A DNA stretch of 64,000 nt from Aquilonibacter sp963703325 (GCA_963703325.1 OY969805.1:1364001-1428000); one strand, 5' to 3'. Numbered from the stretch's first letter, positions 34,786-43,497 are shown. Translations and numbers: made by a program. The notes: generated from the sequence alone by a model not told the origin.

Positions 34786-35940
34786 GTGTCTACTGGTACG
34801 GTTGTCGACCGCGGGCTCGAGGGTGTCGTCGTTGGTTCGACGGTTTTAAGTAATGTCGAGGGCCAGGTCGGACGTCTGACCTACCGAGGCTACGATATCG
34901 ACGATCTCGCGCCCAACGCGACCTTCGAAGAAGTAGCACACCTGTTGTTGTACGGCCATTTGCCGAATGCAACCGAGCTCAAAGCGTTCAAAGCCGAACT
35001 CGCCGCGCGGCGCTCGCTGCCCGCGCCGCTGATCACGGCGATGCAAGCGGTGCCGAAGACGGCGTGGCCGATGGACGTGATGCGCACGGTCACCAGCGGT
35101 CTCGCCTTGTTCGTGCCGGTGAACAGTCATGGCGAACACGTCTCCGACGTCCACAGCGCGATCGAGTTGATTGCCAAGATGACGACGATCCTCGCCTCCT
35201 GGGATCGTATTCGCCGCGGTTTAGAACCGATCGAGCCGCGTACCGATCTCTCGCATGCCGCGAACTTCCTCTACATGCGTACCGGCAAAGTCCCCTCGGA
35301 GATCGAGGAAGATGCGATCGACACGTATCTCGTGCTGCTCGCCGATCACTCGTATAACGCGTCGACGTTCTCGGCGCGTGTAACCGCCTCGACGCGCGCG
35401 GACATCTATGCGAGCGTCACTTCGGCGCTGGCCACGCTGACCGGCGACCTGCACGGCGGCGCAGCGAGCGCGACCTACACGAACCTCGTGGCTATTGGTG
35501 CGCCCGAGAAGGCCGAGAAATTTGTACACGACGAGATTGCCAAAGGCAATCGCATCATGGGCATGGGCCACCGCGAATATCGCGTGCGCGATCCGCGCGC
35601 CAAACATCTCGAAGCGATTGCTAAAGACCTCTCGAAGCACATGGGCAACAGCAAGTGGTATCCGATTGCGCGCGAGCTGGAAAATCACAGCCAGCGCATC
35701 CTCGCCGCAGAGCATCCCGACCGCAAGATTTACGCCAACGTCGATTTCTATACCGCGCCGGTGCTCGCCGATCTCGGCATCCCGGGCGATGAGTTCACGG
35801 GTGTCTTCGCCTGCGGCCGCATCGCCGGTTGGACCGCGCACATCCTCGAGCAGCTGGCCGACAACCGATTGATCCGCCCGCAGGCAAGTTACAGCGGTCC
35901 GCCGCCCGGACCATTCGTACCGATCGGCTCTCGCAAATGA
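34786..35940 (+). CDS. gltA: Citrate synthase
   Basis: 384 aa, GTG start with GGAGGG 6 nt upstream. Condenses acetyl-CoA and oxaloacetate. Motifs: LTYRGYDIDDLA near the start, catalytic-region ADHSYNASTFSARVTAST with the key His, LTGDLHGGAAS, IMGMGHREYRVRDPRA and FYTAPVLADLGIPGDEF near the C-terminus. Length of about 380 fits the Gram-positive/archaeal-type, non-NADH-regulated enzymes. The gene symbol is by function; the small 2-methylcitrate synthase group is similar and cannot be excluded. It overlaps hisA by 4 nt. Confidence 0.92.
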   Translation: MSTGTVVDRGLEGVVVGSTVLSNVEGQVGRLTYRGYDIDDLAPNATFEEVAHLLLYGHLPNATELKAFKAELAARRSLPAPLITAMQAVPKTAWPMDVMRTVTSGLALFVPVNSHGEHVSDVHSAIELIAKMTTILASWDRIRRGLEPIEPRTDLSHAANFLYMRTGKVPSEIEEDAIDTYLVLLADHSYNASTFSARVTASTRADIYASVTSALATLTGDLHGGAASATYTNLVAIGAPEKAEKFVHDEIAKGNRIMGMGHREYRVRDPRAKHLEAIAKDLSKHMGNSKWYPIARELENHSQRILAAEHPDRKIYANVDFYTAPVLADLGIPGDEFTGVFACGRIAGWTAHILEQLADNRLIRPQASYSGPPPGPFVPIGSRK

Positions 35941-36656
35941 TCGTGATCCCCGCGCTCGACCTGCGCGGCGGCAAGTGTATCCGCATGGAGCGCGGCGACA
36001 TCGCCACCTCGACGGTATATGCCGACGATCCAGTGGAGCAAGCAAAGGCGTTTGTTGCGCAAGGCGCGCGCCGCTTGCACGTGGTCGATCTCGATGCGGC
36101 GTTTGGTCACGGCGACAACATGGACGTAGTTCGTGCAATCGTCAAGGCGGTCGACGTGCCGGTGCAAGTCGGCGGCGGCATTCGCACGGTCGATAAAGCG
36201 CAGCAGCGTATCGACGCCGGCGCGTCGGAGATCGTGCTCGGCACGATGCTGGTCGACGACGAACGCGCAACGCGCGCGATCATCGGGCGCTTCGGTGACC
36301 GGGTGATCGCCGGCATCGACGCGCGCGGCAAGCACGTCGCGACGCACGGTTGGCAAGAGCACACGCCGGTCGATCGCGATGCGCTGGTCAAGCGCGTGGC
36401 GATGTGGGGCATCAAACGGATCATCTTCACCGAGATTCGCCGCGACGGCATGGGTGAAGGCTACGACATTGCGGCGCTGACCGAAGTGGCGAACGCCGCC
36501 GACGTGCTGGTAACCGCCAACGGCGGAGCGCGCACGATCGAGGACTTGCGCGCGCTCAAGGCGCAAGCGCCGCCCGCGGTCGACTCGTGCATCGTGGCGA
36601 GCGCAATCTACAAGGGGACGATCAAACTCGTCGACGCCATCGCCGCGGTTGGATAG
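35937..36656 (+). CDS. hisA: HisA-type ProFAR isomerase
   Basis: 239 aa from ATG 35937. A (beta-alpha)8 barrel with IPALDLRGGKCIRMERGD at the start, VQVGGGIRTVDKAQQRIDAGASEIVLGT (phosphate site) and VTANGGARTIEDLRAL late in the chain, matching HisA, the isomerase of the fourth step of histidine synthesis. Catalytic Asp8 is present (PALDL). It is not near other his genes in this window. PriA-type bifunctional activity (His/Trp) cannot be judged here. Its start overlaps the citrate synthase stop (ATGA). Confidence 0.88.
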   Translation: MIVIPALDLRGGKCIRMERGDIATSTVYADDPVEQAKAFVAQGARRLHVVDLDAAFGHGDNMDVVRAIVKAVDVPVQVGGGIRTVDKAQQRIDAGASEIVLGTMLVDDERATRAIIGRFGDRVIAGIDARGKHVATHGWQEHTPVDRDALVKRVAMWGIKRIIFTEIRRDGMGEGYDIAALTEVANAADVLVTANGGARTIEDLRALKAQAPPAVDSCIVASAIYKGTIKLVDAIAAVG

Positions 36657-36673
36657 CGCGAGCGCAGCCGCGT

Positions 36674-37108
36674 CTATTCCGTCGTAAATGAACCTTCGCT
36701 GATAGATTCAGTCGAGCCGCACGCCGACGACTGCGTACCTGCCGGAAGAACGGGAACGACGTAGGTCACGGTGTACGTGGTGCCCGGCGAGAGCGCGGGT
36801 AGCGGAACGCTGTAACCGTTTGACGTTGCGTTAAAGGTCGTCAGTGTTTGCGTGGTATCCGCCGTGGTTGTGAGTGTGATCGAAGGTTGGCCGTCGCGCG
36901 TGAACAGTGTTCCGGTGAAGTCCAGCGCTGCAGTCGAAGCCGACACGTTGGTTGCGCCCGCCGCCGGCGACGTGAGCGTCAATTCCGGAATCGGCGGCTG
37001 TCCATTGCACATGCCGGTGGCTGTGCCCGGCGTTGCGGTTGAGCCTGCGCCAGCGCACGCAGAGAGCATGGCGAGCACGACGGTGGAAATGAGCAGTTGC
37101 TTTATCAT
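36674..37108 (-). CDS. Lipoprotein with Ig-like domain
   Basis: 144 aa from ATG 37108. A signal peptide MIKQLLISTVVLAMLSAC ends in a lipobox (LSAC), so it should be membrane-anchored. The mature part has an Ig-like/Big-type strand pattern (LTSPAAGATNVSASTAALDFTGTL and SVPLPALSPGTTYTVTYVV) and two or three Cys that could form disulfides. It is clearly paralogous to the protein at 37220. The start is directly downstream of a REP-like repeat. Function unknown. Confidence 0.72.
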   Translation of the reverse strand: MIKQLLISTVVLAMLSACAGAGSTATPGTATGMCNGQPPIPELTLTSPAAGATNVSASTAALDFTGTLFTRDGQPSITLTTTADTTQTLTTFNATSNGYSVPLPALSPGTTYTVTYVVPVLPAGTQSSACGSTESISEGSFTTE

Positions 37109-37111
37109 CTC

Positions 37112-37136
37112 TGTCACCCTGAGCTTGTCGAAGGGT
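37112..37136 (+). repeat. REP-like dispersed repeat
   Basis: TGTCACCCTGAGCTTGTC followed by GAAGGGT; the same 25-bp string lies at 41770-41794. It is a short imperfect palindrome (ACCCT...AGGGT). It immediately precedes the start of the lipoprotein gene on the minus strand, where it may form an mRNA hairpin. Confidence 0.8.
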
Positions 37137-37219
37137 CGCATCAATCATAAACGGGAGCACGCTTGGACGGCAAGCGAGCCGGATGATGCTGAGTTCCTGA
37201 GAATCGCGGCCCGCGGCAA

Positions 37220-37633
37220 TTATTGCGTCGTGAACGAGCCCTCGTCGATCGAAACCGTGGTGCACGGGCCGGTCCCGGTAGCGACATCGACCACATAATA
37301 CACGGTGTAGGTGGTCGCGGGATTTAGCGGCGGCAGCGTGACGCTGTAACCCGAGGCGGTCGCGGTAAAGCCGCCTGTGGAATAGAAGCCTTGGCCGAAC
37401 GTAACCTTGATCTCCGGCGATCCGTACTGCGTCATCAGCGTCCCCGTAAAGGTCATTGCGCCGGTCGAGTCCGGCACATTGGTCGCGCCGGGTGCCGGTG
37501 AGACGAGGGTGAACTGCGGCAGAAAGAAGCTGCACAACGTCGCCGGCGTTGCTGTTGGCGCCGGCGTAACGCCCCCGCCGCCGCACGCCGCGAGCGCAGT
37601 GAGCATGCCGTACGCCACCAGACGTCGTGCCAT
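37220..37633 (-). CDS. Lipoprotein with Ig-like domain, paralog of 36674 gene
   Basis: 137 aa from ATG 37633. The signal peptide (ARRLVAYGMLTALAAC) ends in a lipobox (LAAC). The mature region repeats the architecture of its neighbour: SPAPGATNVPDSTGAMTFTGTL and SVTLPPLNPATTYTVYYVV. I chose 37633 because GAGG lies 6 nt upstream; ATG 37636 and 37648 are also possible, the latter overlapping the alr stop (TAATG). It lies downstream of alr on the same strand and may be co-transcribed. Function unknown. Confidence 0.72.
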   Translation of the reverse strand: MARRLVAYGMLTALAACGGGGVTPAPTATPATLCSFFLPQFTLVSPAPGATNVPDSTGAMTFTGTLMTQYGSPEIKVTFGQGFYSTGGFTATASGYSVTLPPLNPATTYTVYYVVDVATGTGPCTTVSIDEGSFTTQ

Positions 37634-37647
37634 CATATACCTCTGCA

Positions 37648-38775
37648 TTACGCGTACTCGCGCGCGAGCGTGACCGGAAGCCGCGTGATGATGTCGTAGT
37701 TGATCGTGTCGGCCCATTCCGCCCAATCGTCGACGGTAATCTCGTGTGCGCCGTCGCGGCCGATCAGCGTTACCTTCGATCCGGGGTGCGCGTTCGGCGT
37801 GTGACTGAGGTCGACGAAGCTCATGTTCATCGCGACGCGCCCGATGATCGGAGCGCGCTCGCCGTCGATCAGCACGCTGCCTTTATTGGAGAGCGCGCGC
37901 GGAATACCGTCGGCGTAGCCGAGTGGAATCACGCCGATCGGCATCTGGCGCGGTGCGTGGAACGTCGCGCCGTACCCGACCGGCTCGCCGGCGTCGATCG
38001 TGCGCACGGCGACCAGTTCGGTGTCATACGAAAGCGCCGGCTGCAGGGGCAGCTTCCCGCCGTTTATCGCTTCGCGGGTTTGCGGCGACGGCCACAATCC
38101 ATAGAGCGCGATGCCGAAGCGCGAGAGATCGAGGCGCGTTTGCGGCCACAGCATCGCTGCCGCCGATGCCGCGATGTGTCGAATCGGCTTAAACCCGCGC
38201 GCGGCGAGGAGCGGTTCGGCATGATTGTACGCGTCGTTGAAGCGCTCGAGCTGCAACATGGTAAACGGCGAGTCGAGCTCTTCGGCCGAGGCAAGGTGCG
38301 AGAATACACCGACGATGTCGAGCCCGTTGACGCGGCCGTACGCTTCGACCGCGTCGGGTAAATCGCCGGGCTGCAAACCTAAACGGTTGAGACCGGTGTT
38401 GATCTTGACGTGCACGCGCGCGCGCTTTTGCGCGCGCAGCGCCGCTTGCGAGAGATCGCGCACGAAGCCCTTCGTGTCCCACAGCGCAAGCTCGGCATCG
38501 GCGGCCATCGCTTCATCCAGCCAATCCGGTGGCACGGGACCGAGAATAAGAATCGGGGCGGTGATGCCGCCGTCGCGTAATTCGAGTGCCTCATCGACGG
38601 AGTACACGCAGAGCTTGACCGCAAGGCCTTCGATGGCAAGCGCGGTATCGATCATGCCGTGACCGTAGGCATTGCCCTTCACCACGAAGGCCGCATGCGC
38701 AGGGCCGACGAGGTCGCGCAGCGCTTGCGCATTGTGGCGCAGCGCCTGGGTGGAAATGCGCAGCGATCCGATCAC
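37648..38775 (-). CDS. alr: Alanine racemase
   Basis: 375 aa from GTG 38775, chosen because it overlaps the upstream stop by 4 nt (GTGA). A PLP enzyme making D-alanine for Ddl and MurF. Fold-type III motifs are visible: AFVVKGNAYGHG with the PLP-binding Lys, SHLASAEELDSPF, SRFGIALYG, GYGATF and IPLGYADGIPRAL, and the C-terminal catalytic Tyr region (GRVAMNMSFVDL). It supplies the dcw product line from outside the cluster. A preceding gene for a small membrane protein is translationally coupled. Confidence 0.92.
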   Translation of the reverse strand: MIGSLRISTQALRHNAQALRDLVGPAHAAFVVKGNAYGHGMIDTALAIEGLAVKLCVYSVDEALELRDGGITAPILILGPVPPDWLDEAMAADAELALWDTKGFVRDLSQAALRAQKRARVHVKINTGLNRLGLQPGDLPDAVEAYGRVNGLDIVGVFSHLASAEELDSPFTMLQLERFNDAYNHAEPLLAARGFKPIRHIAASAAAMLWPQTRLDLSRFGIALYGLWPSPQTREAINGGKLPLQPALSYDTELVAVRTIDAGEPVGYGATFHAPRQMPIGVIPLGYADGIPRALSNKGSVLIDGERAPIIGRVAMNMSFVDLSHTPNAHPGSKVTLIGRDGAHEITVDDWAEWADTINYDIITRLPVTLAREYA

Positions 38776-39245
38776 ACGCGATTCATTCGCGCGACAATGT
38801 ACGCGACCGGCACGCCGAAGAAGACCATGCACGCAACGATTTGATTGGCGAACTGGGCGGGCGAGGGCGGCCATACGAACGCATGCGCACCGAGCAACAG
38901 CACTTCTGTGAGGAAGTAGACGACCAGGCCGTACATCACGCCTGAGATCAGCCACCGCGTGTTGACGAAGCGCTGTAGCTGCGCGAAGTACGCGTAGCCG
39001 CCGGCCCAGGCAATCGCGACAAGCAGCTCGACCACGACACCGAGCCACGCATACGATGCGCTCGTGAGCGCGACCGGGCCGAGTGCCGCAACTGCGGCCC
39101 ACTGCCACAGCTGAAGCAAGCTGCCGTGTTCCGGAAGAATCGCCGTGAGATACAGATAGAGATCAAGCACGATGACGCCGGCGATGCCGGCGCTGATTGC
39201 TTGCATGACGATGCGGCCCCAGTTAGGACGAACCGTAGCTGCCAT
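38772..39245 (-). CDS. Four-helix membrane protein
   Basis: 157 aa. Four hydrophobic segments are visible: IVMQAISAGIAGVIVLDLYLYL, AAVAALGPVALTSASYAWLGVVVELLVAIAWAGGY (probably two), LISGVMYGLVVYFLTEVLLLGAH and IVACMVFFGVPVAYIVA. The family is not recognised. It overlaps alr by 4 nt on the same strand, so the two are co-transcribed, and a role linked to alanine or wall metabolism is only inferred. Confidence 0.7.
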   Translation of the reverse strand: MAATVRPNWGRIVMQAISAGIAGVIVLDLYLYLTAILPEHGSLLQLWQWAAVAALGPVALTSASYAWLGVVVELLVAIAWAGGYAYFAQLQRFVNTRWLISGVMYGLVVYFLTEVLLLGAHAFVWPPSPAQFANQIVACMVFFGVPVAYIVARMNRV

Positions 39246-39352
39246 GCGCGCACCATTCGTCGAGCTAGCAATCGAGCCTGGGAATTAAAATCGCAAATTC
39301 CAAGACAAACCCGAGTGTCTTATCAGCTTGGCTGGGTAGCATAGCGGTTACG

Positions 39353-39649
39353 ATGTTGAGACAGGAACGCCATCCGCACGCCGTGACCGATTTGGTCATT
39401 CGCACCGCGACCGCTGGGCTTGCTATCCTCACCGGAGTCGGCATCGCCTTTGCGTTTTGGGCCCAACTCGAACACACCGCCCGGCCCGAACTCCTGACCG
39501 CGGCGGTCGTGTCGATCTGCCTGGGGGCCCTCCTGATCGGGGTCGCAATGCAGTCGCTCAGCACCCGGGTCTTCCTCTGGTTGGCCGCCGCCACGCTGGC
39601 CGTGGCCTTCTTCGCCGGTTCCGGCGCCTTCGCGGCCCTCAGCTCCTAA
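39353..39649 (+). CDS. Small membrane protein
   Basis: 98 aa. Three hydrophobic segments (LAILTGVGIAFAFWA, LLTAAVVSICLGALLIGVAM, VFLWLAAATLAVAFFAGSGAFAAL) suggest an integral membrane protein. No family recognised and no good ribosome-binding site is obvious, so it is a modest-confidence gene. It lies between the divergent alr operon and groESL. The 107 nt before it show no clear promoter. Confidence 0.5.
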   Translation: MLRQERHPHAVTDLVIRTATAGLAILTGVGIAFAFWAQLEHTARPELLTAAVVSICLGALLIGVAMQSLSTRVFLWLAAATLAVAFFAGSGAFAALSS

Positions 39650-39673
39650 TACCCCGGCGCCCTCTAAAGGCGC

Positions 39674-39735
39674 TTGCACTCCTCACCCCGCTCTGCTAGA
39701 ATTTCGGGGCTGGCACTCCTTTGCTGCGAGTGCCA
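39674..39735 (+). promoter_or_regulatory. groESL promoter with CIRCE operator
   Basis: TTGCAC (39674-39679), a 17-nt spacer and TAGAAT (39697-39702) form a sigma-70-type promoter. CIRCE follows: CTGGCACTC, 9 nt, GAGTGCCA (39710-39735), an inverted repeat bound by HrcA that represses groESL without heat stress. Both halves match the CIRCE core (GCACTC...GAGTGC). Confidence 0.9.
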
Positions 39736-39768
39736 AAGAGCAATCCCCACAAATTTTTGGAGGTTTCC

Positions 39769-40074
39769 GTGAATCTCAAGCCTTTGGCCGATCGCGTGGT
39801 CATTGAGCACGTCGAGCAAAATGAGAAGAGCACCGGTGGCATCTTCTTGCCCGACACCGCTAAGGAAAAGCCGCAAGAGGGTATCGTCCGTGCGGTCGGG
39901 ACCGGCCGCGTGACCGACGATGGCAAGACACTTGCGATGTCCGTCAAGGTCGGCGACCGCGTAATCTACTCGAAGTACTCAGGATCTGAAGTAAAGATCG
40001 ACGGCAAAGAATTCCTCATCGTATCTGAAAAAGACGTTCTCGCTGTTGTCGACAAAGTTCCGGCACACGTTTAA
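39769..40074 (+). CDS. groES: GroES co-chaperonin
   Basis: 101 aa from GTG 39769; GGAGG lies 5 nt upstream. GroES caps the GroEL cage. Motifs are LKPLADRVVIEHVEQNEKSTGGIFLPDTAKEKPQEGIV (mobile loop included) and GDRVIYSKYSGSEVKIDG. Length matches the family (about 95-100). groEL follows after 19 nt. A longer in-frame reading frame at 39721 would run through the CIRCE half site and is not used. Confidence 0.96.
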   Translation: MNLKPLADRVVIEHVEQNEKSTGGIFLPDTAKEKPQEGIVRAVGTGRVTDDGKTLAMSVKVGDRVIYSKYSGSEVKIDGKEFLIVSEKDVLAVVDKVPAHV

Positions 40075-40093
40075 GGAGCATTTGAACTAAATC

Positions 40094-41767
40094 ATGGCTG
40101 CAAAGCAAATCGTATTTGACGAAAATGCGCGTCGCGCATTAGAGCGTGGCGCCAATCTGCTTGCCGATGCGGTGAAAGTGACCCTTGGACCCAAGGGCCG
40201 CAACGTCGTACTCGACAAGAAGTTTGGTTCGCCCACCATTACCAATGACGGCGTGACGATCGCCAAGGAGATCGAACTCTCCGACACGTTCGAAAACATG
40301 GGCGCACAGCTCGTGAAGGAAGTCGCCTCGAAGACCAACGACATCGCCGGCGACGGCACGACCACCGCGACGGTGCTCGCGCAAGCGATCATCCGCGAAG
40401 GTCTGCGCAACGTCACCGCCGGATCGAACCCGCTGCTGATCAAGCGCGGCATCGAGAAGGCCGTGGAAGTCGCGGTCAACGAGATGGGTTCGGGATCGAA
40501 CCTGCAAAAGGTCGACACCAAAGAGAAGATCGCGCAAGTCGCGTCGATCTCGGCCAACGACAAAGAGATTGGCGATTTCATCGCTGAGGCGATGGAGAAG
40601 GTCGGCAAAGACGGCGTGATCACCGTTGAGGAATCGCGCACGCTCAAGACCGAAGTCGAGACCAAAGACGGTATGCAGTTCGATAAGGGCTACATCTCGC
40701 CGTACATGGTCACCGACAGCGAGCGCATGGAATCCGTGCTCGACAACCCGTACATTCTCGTGACGGAGCGCAAGATCTCGGCGATTGCCGACATTCTGCC
40801 GCTGCTCGAGAAGGTCGTGCAAGTGCAGCGTCCGCTGCTGATCATCGCCGAAGACGTCGAAGGCGAAGCCCTCGCGACGCTGGTGGTGAACAAACTGCGC
40901 GGCACGTTCACGTCGGTTGCGGTGAAGGCGCCGGGCTTCGGCGACCGCCGCAAAGAGATGCTCAAAGACATCGCGACGCTGACCGGCGCGACGGTGATCT
41001 CAGAAGAGCTCGGGCTCAAGCTTGATAAAGCGACGCCGGAGCAACTCGGTCAAGCCAAGCGCGTGACCGTGACGAAAGAAGAGACCACCATTGTTGACGG
41101 CGCGGGCAAACCGGCCGACATCAAGGGCCGTATCGAGATGATCAAAAAGCAGATCGAAGAGACCGACTCGGACTTCGATCGCGAGAAACTGCAAGAGCGT
41201 CTTGCCAAGCTTTCTGGTGGCGTTGCGGTGATCCAAGTTGGTGCCGCGACCGAAACCGAGCTCAAAGAGAAGAAGCATCGCATTGAAGATGCGCTGTCGG
41301 CCACGCGTGCCGCCGTTCAGGAAGGCATGATCCCCGGTGGCGGTGCGTCGCTCGTGCACGCAGTCAAGGCGATCGACAAATACATCGAAAAGGCGCCGAA
41401 GAGCAACGGCCACGCCAACACGTGGGCCGATGAGAAGATCGGTATCGAGATCGTGAAGAAGGCGCTCGAAGAGCCGCTTCGTCAGATCGCGTACAACGCG
41501 GGCTACGAAGGTTCGGTCGAAGTCAACAATGTCAAGCAGAAGAACTCGCCGTTCGGGTTCGACGCAATGACGGGCGACATCGTCGACATGTTCAAAGCCG
41601 GCATCGTGGAGCCGTTCAAGGTCACGCGCTCGGCGCTGCAAAACGCAGCCTCGATCGGCGCGCTGATCCTGACGACGGAGACGCTGATTGCCGACAAGCC
41701 CGAACCCAAGTCAGCTTCTCCGGCGATGCCGGGTGGCGGCGGCATGGGCGGCTACGACATGATGTAA
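40094..41767 (+). CDS. groEL: GroEL chaperonin
   Basis: 557 aa. ATP-driven folding chamber. Hallmarks: AAKQIVFDENARRALERGANLLADAVKVTLGPKGRNVVLDKKFGSP, VASKTNDIAGDGTTTATVLAQAI, and the C-terminal Gly/Met tail ending GGGGMGGYDMM. Length is typical. The ATG start has AAGGAG further upstream. It is followed by a REP-like repeat and a strong intrinsic terminator, so groESL is a closed transcription unit. Confidence 0.97.
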   Translation: MAAKQIVFDENARRALERGANLLADAVKVTLGPKGRNVVLDKKFGSPTITNDGVTIAKEIELSDTFENMGAQLVKEVASKTNDIAGDGTTTATVLAQAIIREGLRNVTAGSNPLLIKRGIEKAVEVAVNEMGSGSNLQKVDTKEKIAQVASISANDKEIGDFIAEAMEKVGKDGVITVEESRTLKTEVETKDGMQFDKGYISPYMVTDSERMESVLDNPYILVTERKISAIADILPLLEKVVQVQRPLLIIAEDVEGEALATLVVNKLRGTFTSVAVKAPGFGDRRKEMLKDIATLTGATVISEELGLKLDKATPEQLGQAKRVTVTKEETTIVDGAGKPADIKGRIEMIKKQIEETDSDFDREKLQERLAKLSGGVAVIQVGAATETELKEKKHRIEDALSATRAAVQEGMIPGGGASLVHAVKAIDKYIEKAPKSNGHANTWADEKIGIEIVKKALEEPLRQIAYNAGYEGSVEVNNVKQKNSPFGFDAMTGDIVDMFKAGIVEPFKVTRSALQNAASIGALILTTETLIADKPEPKSASPAMPGGGGMGGYDMM

Positions 41768-41769
41768 TC

Positions 41770-41794
41770 TGTCACCCTGAGCTTGTCGAAGGGT
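41770..41794 (+). repeat. REP-like dispersed repeat, second exact copy
   Basis: Same 25-bp string as at 37112-37136. It is placed between the groEL stop and the terminator hairpin. Confidence 0.8.
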
Positions 41795-41808
41795 AGCAGA
41801 AACGTCGA

Positions 41809-41837
41809 GGCCCCGCTAACGCGGGGCCTTTTCTTTT
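41809..41837 (+). terminator. Intrinsic terminator of groESL
   Basis: GGCCCCGC (41809-41816), loop TAAC, GCGGGGCC (41821-41828), then TTTTCTTTT. A perfect 8-bp GC stem followed by a T tract. Confidence 0.92.
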
Positions 41838-41842
41838 GGCCC

Positions 41843-42289
41843 TTACAGACAATCGGGAACGGGCGAGCTGTAGTCCATCTTCTCGAGCTGATCGTGCGCA
41901 TCGAATGTGATCGTCACGTTGTTGTGGAAATAGCAGCCCGGCTCGAACGCACCCTTGAGTTCGACGACGACCGCGCCGGTCTTATCGCTATTCGCCATGT
42001 AGCCACGACCGTGCAGCTGTTCTAGCACATCCGCGCGTGACATGGCGGGCCGCAGCGTCGCAAACATCCACTTGCGATCCACATTCGAGTGCTGGACGAC
42101 GAGCTTGCTCATCTGCTCCGTCGCTGCTCCGAGTTCTCCCGCAAGCGTCGCGAGTTTTTGCTTATCACCTTTGTCTTGTTGGCACAGCCTACGAGCATCA
42201 CCAGCCGGCACAGGCACTTCCGCTTCTCCGCGCCGCGGCCGACACGTGCCCGTATCGTGAACACGACGCGCCGTTGCCGCGCATCTCAT
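41843..42289 (-). CDS. Hypothetical protein, possible frame-disrupted lipoprotein
   Basis: The credible coding part is about residues 45-148 (KLATLAGELGAATEQMSKLVVQHSNVDRKWMF..., then LRPAMSRADVLEQLHGRGYMANSD and TITFDAHDQLEKMDYSS), which has the look of a secreted SmpA/BamE-like or similar small domain (an ADVLEQLHGRGY-type helix), but I do not recognise it firmly. The upstream part in this frame is Arg-rich and poor. In another frame just upstream lies RLVMLVGCANK, a lipobox-like signal, so the gene may be broken by a frameshift or start elsewhere. It converges on the groESL terminator. Confidence 0.45.
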   Translation of the reverse strand: MRCAATARRVHDTGTCRPRRGEAEVPVPAGDARRLCQQDKGDKQKLATLAGELGAATEQMSKLVVQHSNVDRKWMFATLRPAMSRADVLEQLHGRGYMANSDKTGAVVVELKGAFEPGCYFHNNVTITFDAHDQLEKMDYSSPVPDCL

Positions 42290-42313
42290 ACGCTAATAGA
42301 GAAAGGCGATTAT

Positions 42314-42757
42314 ATGTGGCATCTAACTCTTGCAATGCTTGCAATTAGCGGCGCGTTCGTACACACCGCAACATTGAGGGTCTCCGACCTCGCAGCAATG
42401 CCTCATATCTCCGAAGATGCCGTCGAGCATGACGGGACTACCTCGCATTACGATGGCATCTGGCTCTCCGCTCTTCTAGGACATCAGGGAGCCCCGGCCG
42501 GCAATGACATCAAGGGACGCGCGGCCGCGTCGTATGTGCTGGTCAAGGGATCTGACGGCGATGTTGCGCTGTTCTCGCTGGCGGAACTCAACACGAAGGA
42601 CGTGCGCTGCGCGCCGATTCTTGCGTACCGGCGCAATGGCGCTCCGATCGGCGTTGACCTCGGGCCACTCCGGGTCGTCGCTCCGTGTGATTCGACCCAC
42701 GCCCGCTGGGTCCGCAACGTCGTCGCAATCATCGTCGAATCGGCACAAGTGCCCTAG
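42314..42757 (+). CDS. Exported sulfite-oxidase-like molybdopterin domain protein
   Basis: 147 aa from ATG 42314. An N-terminal signal (LTLAMLAISGAFVHTATL) precedes a domain like the oxidoreductase molybdopterin-binding family (PF00174): LRVSDLAAMPHIS, DGIWLSALLGHQGAPAG, DGDVALFSLAEL, GPLRVVAPCDSTHARWVRNVVAIIV. It is the small, stand-alone form; the catalytic Cys typical of active sulfite oxidases is not evident, so cofactor binding is uncertain. It converges with the SDR gene, the stops sharing CTAG. Confidence 0.7.
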   Translation: MWHLTLAMLAISGAFVHTATLRVSDLAAMPHISEDAVEHDGTTSHYDGIWLSALLGHQGAPAGNDIKGRAAASYVLVKGSDGDVALFSLAELNTKDVRCAPILAYRRNGAPIGVDLGPLRVVAPCDSTHARWVRNVVAIIVESAQVP

Positions 42758-43497
42758 CGCTCCTGATCGGTCGGGCGGACGAGCACTTCGTTGATGTTGA
42801 CGTGCGCCGGCTGCGTCACGCAGAACGCGATGATACGCGCAATGTCTTCGGATTTTAACTGTCGCATTGAGTCAGCCCAGGTATTGAGCGACTGCTGAAT
42901 TCCGGCATCGGCGATATGCTCGCGTAACTCGGTCTCTGTTACGCCCGGTTCGATGACGGTGACGCGAATATTGTCTTGATAGACTTCCTTACGCAGCGAT
43001 TCAGAGAATGCGCCGACCGCGAACTTCGTCGCAGCGTAGCCGCCGGAACTCGGATGCGCCATGCGCCCGGCCGTCGACGAGATGTTGACGATGTGTCCGT
43101 CCCGTCGTGCGCGCATGCCGGGAAGCGCGGCCTGCGTCGATGCGATGAGACTGAGCACGTTGAGCTCAAACATGTCACGCCAGCGCTCGAGGCTCGCCGT
43201 GTCGATCGGTTCGAGATACATCACGCCGGCGTTGTTTACGAGCACGTCGAGGTGGCCGAAGTGCGCCTCGGTCTCTTTGACGATCCGTTGCGCGTCGGAT
43301 TCGATGGTAAGATCCGCCGTCAACACCAGCGATGTGCCGCCGGCTTTAGCAATCTCGGCTGCAAGCTCGTCGAGGCGATCCTTGCGCCGCGCCGCGATCG
43401 CAACCGCCATGCCCGCAGCCGCGAGCGCGCGGGCCGTTGCCGCGCCGATGCCTGATGATGCCCCGGTAATAAGGGCGACGCGTTGCGGTGTTTGCAT
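42754..43497 (-). CDS. Short-chain dehydrogenase/reductase
   Basis: 247 aa. Classical SDR: cofactor loop ITGASSGIGAATARAL (12-27), NNAGVMYL, catalytic Ser in ISSTAGRM and Y-x3-K in GYAATKFAV. The Arg-rich ARRKDRL after the second strand favours NADPH. Substrate unknown. AGGAG lies 4 nt before the ATG. It lies after the 43505 gene on the same strand, gap 7 nt. Confidence 0.9.
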   Translation of the reverse strand: MQTPQRVALITGASSGIGAATARALAAAGMAVAIAARRKDRLDELAAEIAKAGGTSLVLTADLTIESDAQRIVKETEAHFGHLDVLVNNAGVMYLEPIDTASLERWRDMFELNVLSLIASTQAALPGMRARRDGHIVNISSTAGRMAHPSSGGYAATKFAVGAFSESLRKEVYQDNIRVTVIEPGVTETELREHIADAGIQQSLNTWADSMRQLKSEDIARIIAFCVTQPAHVNINEVLVRPTDQER

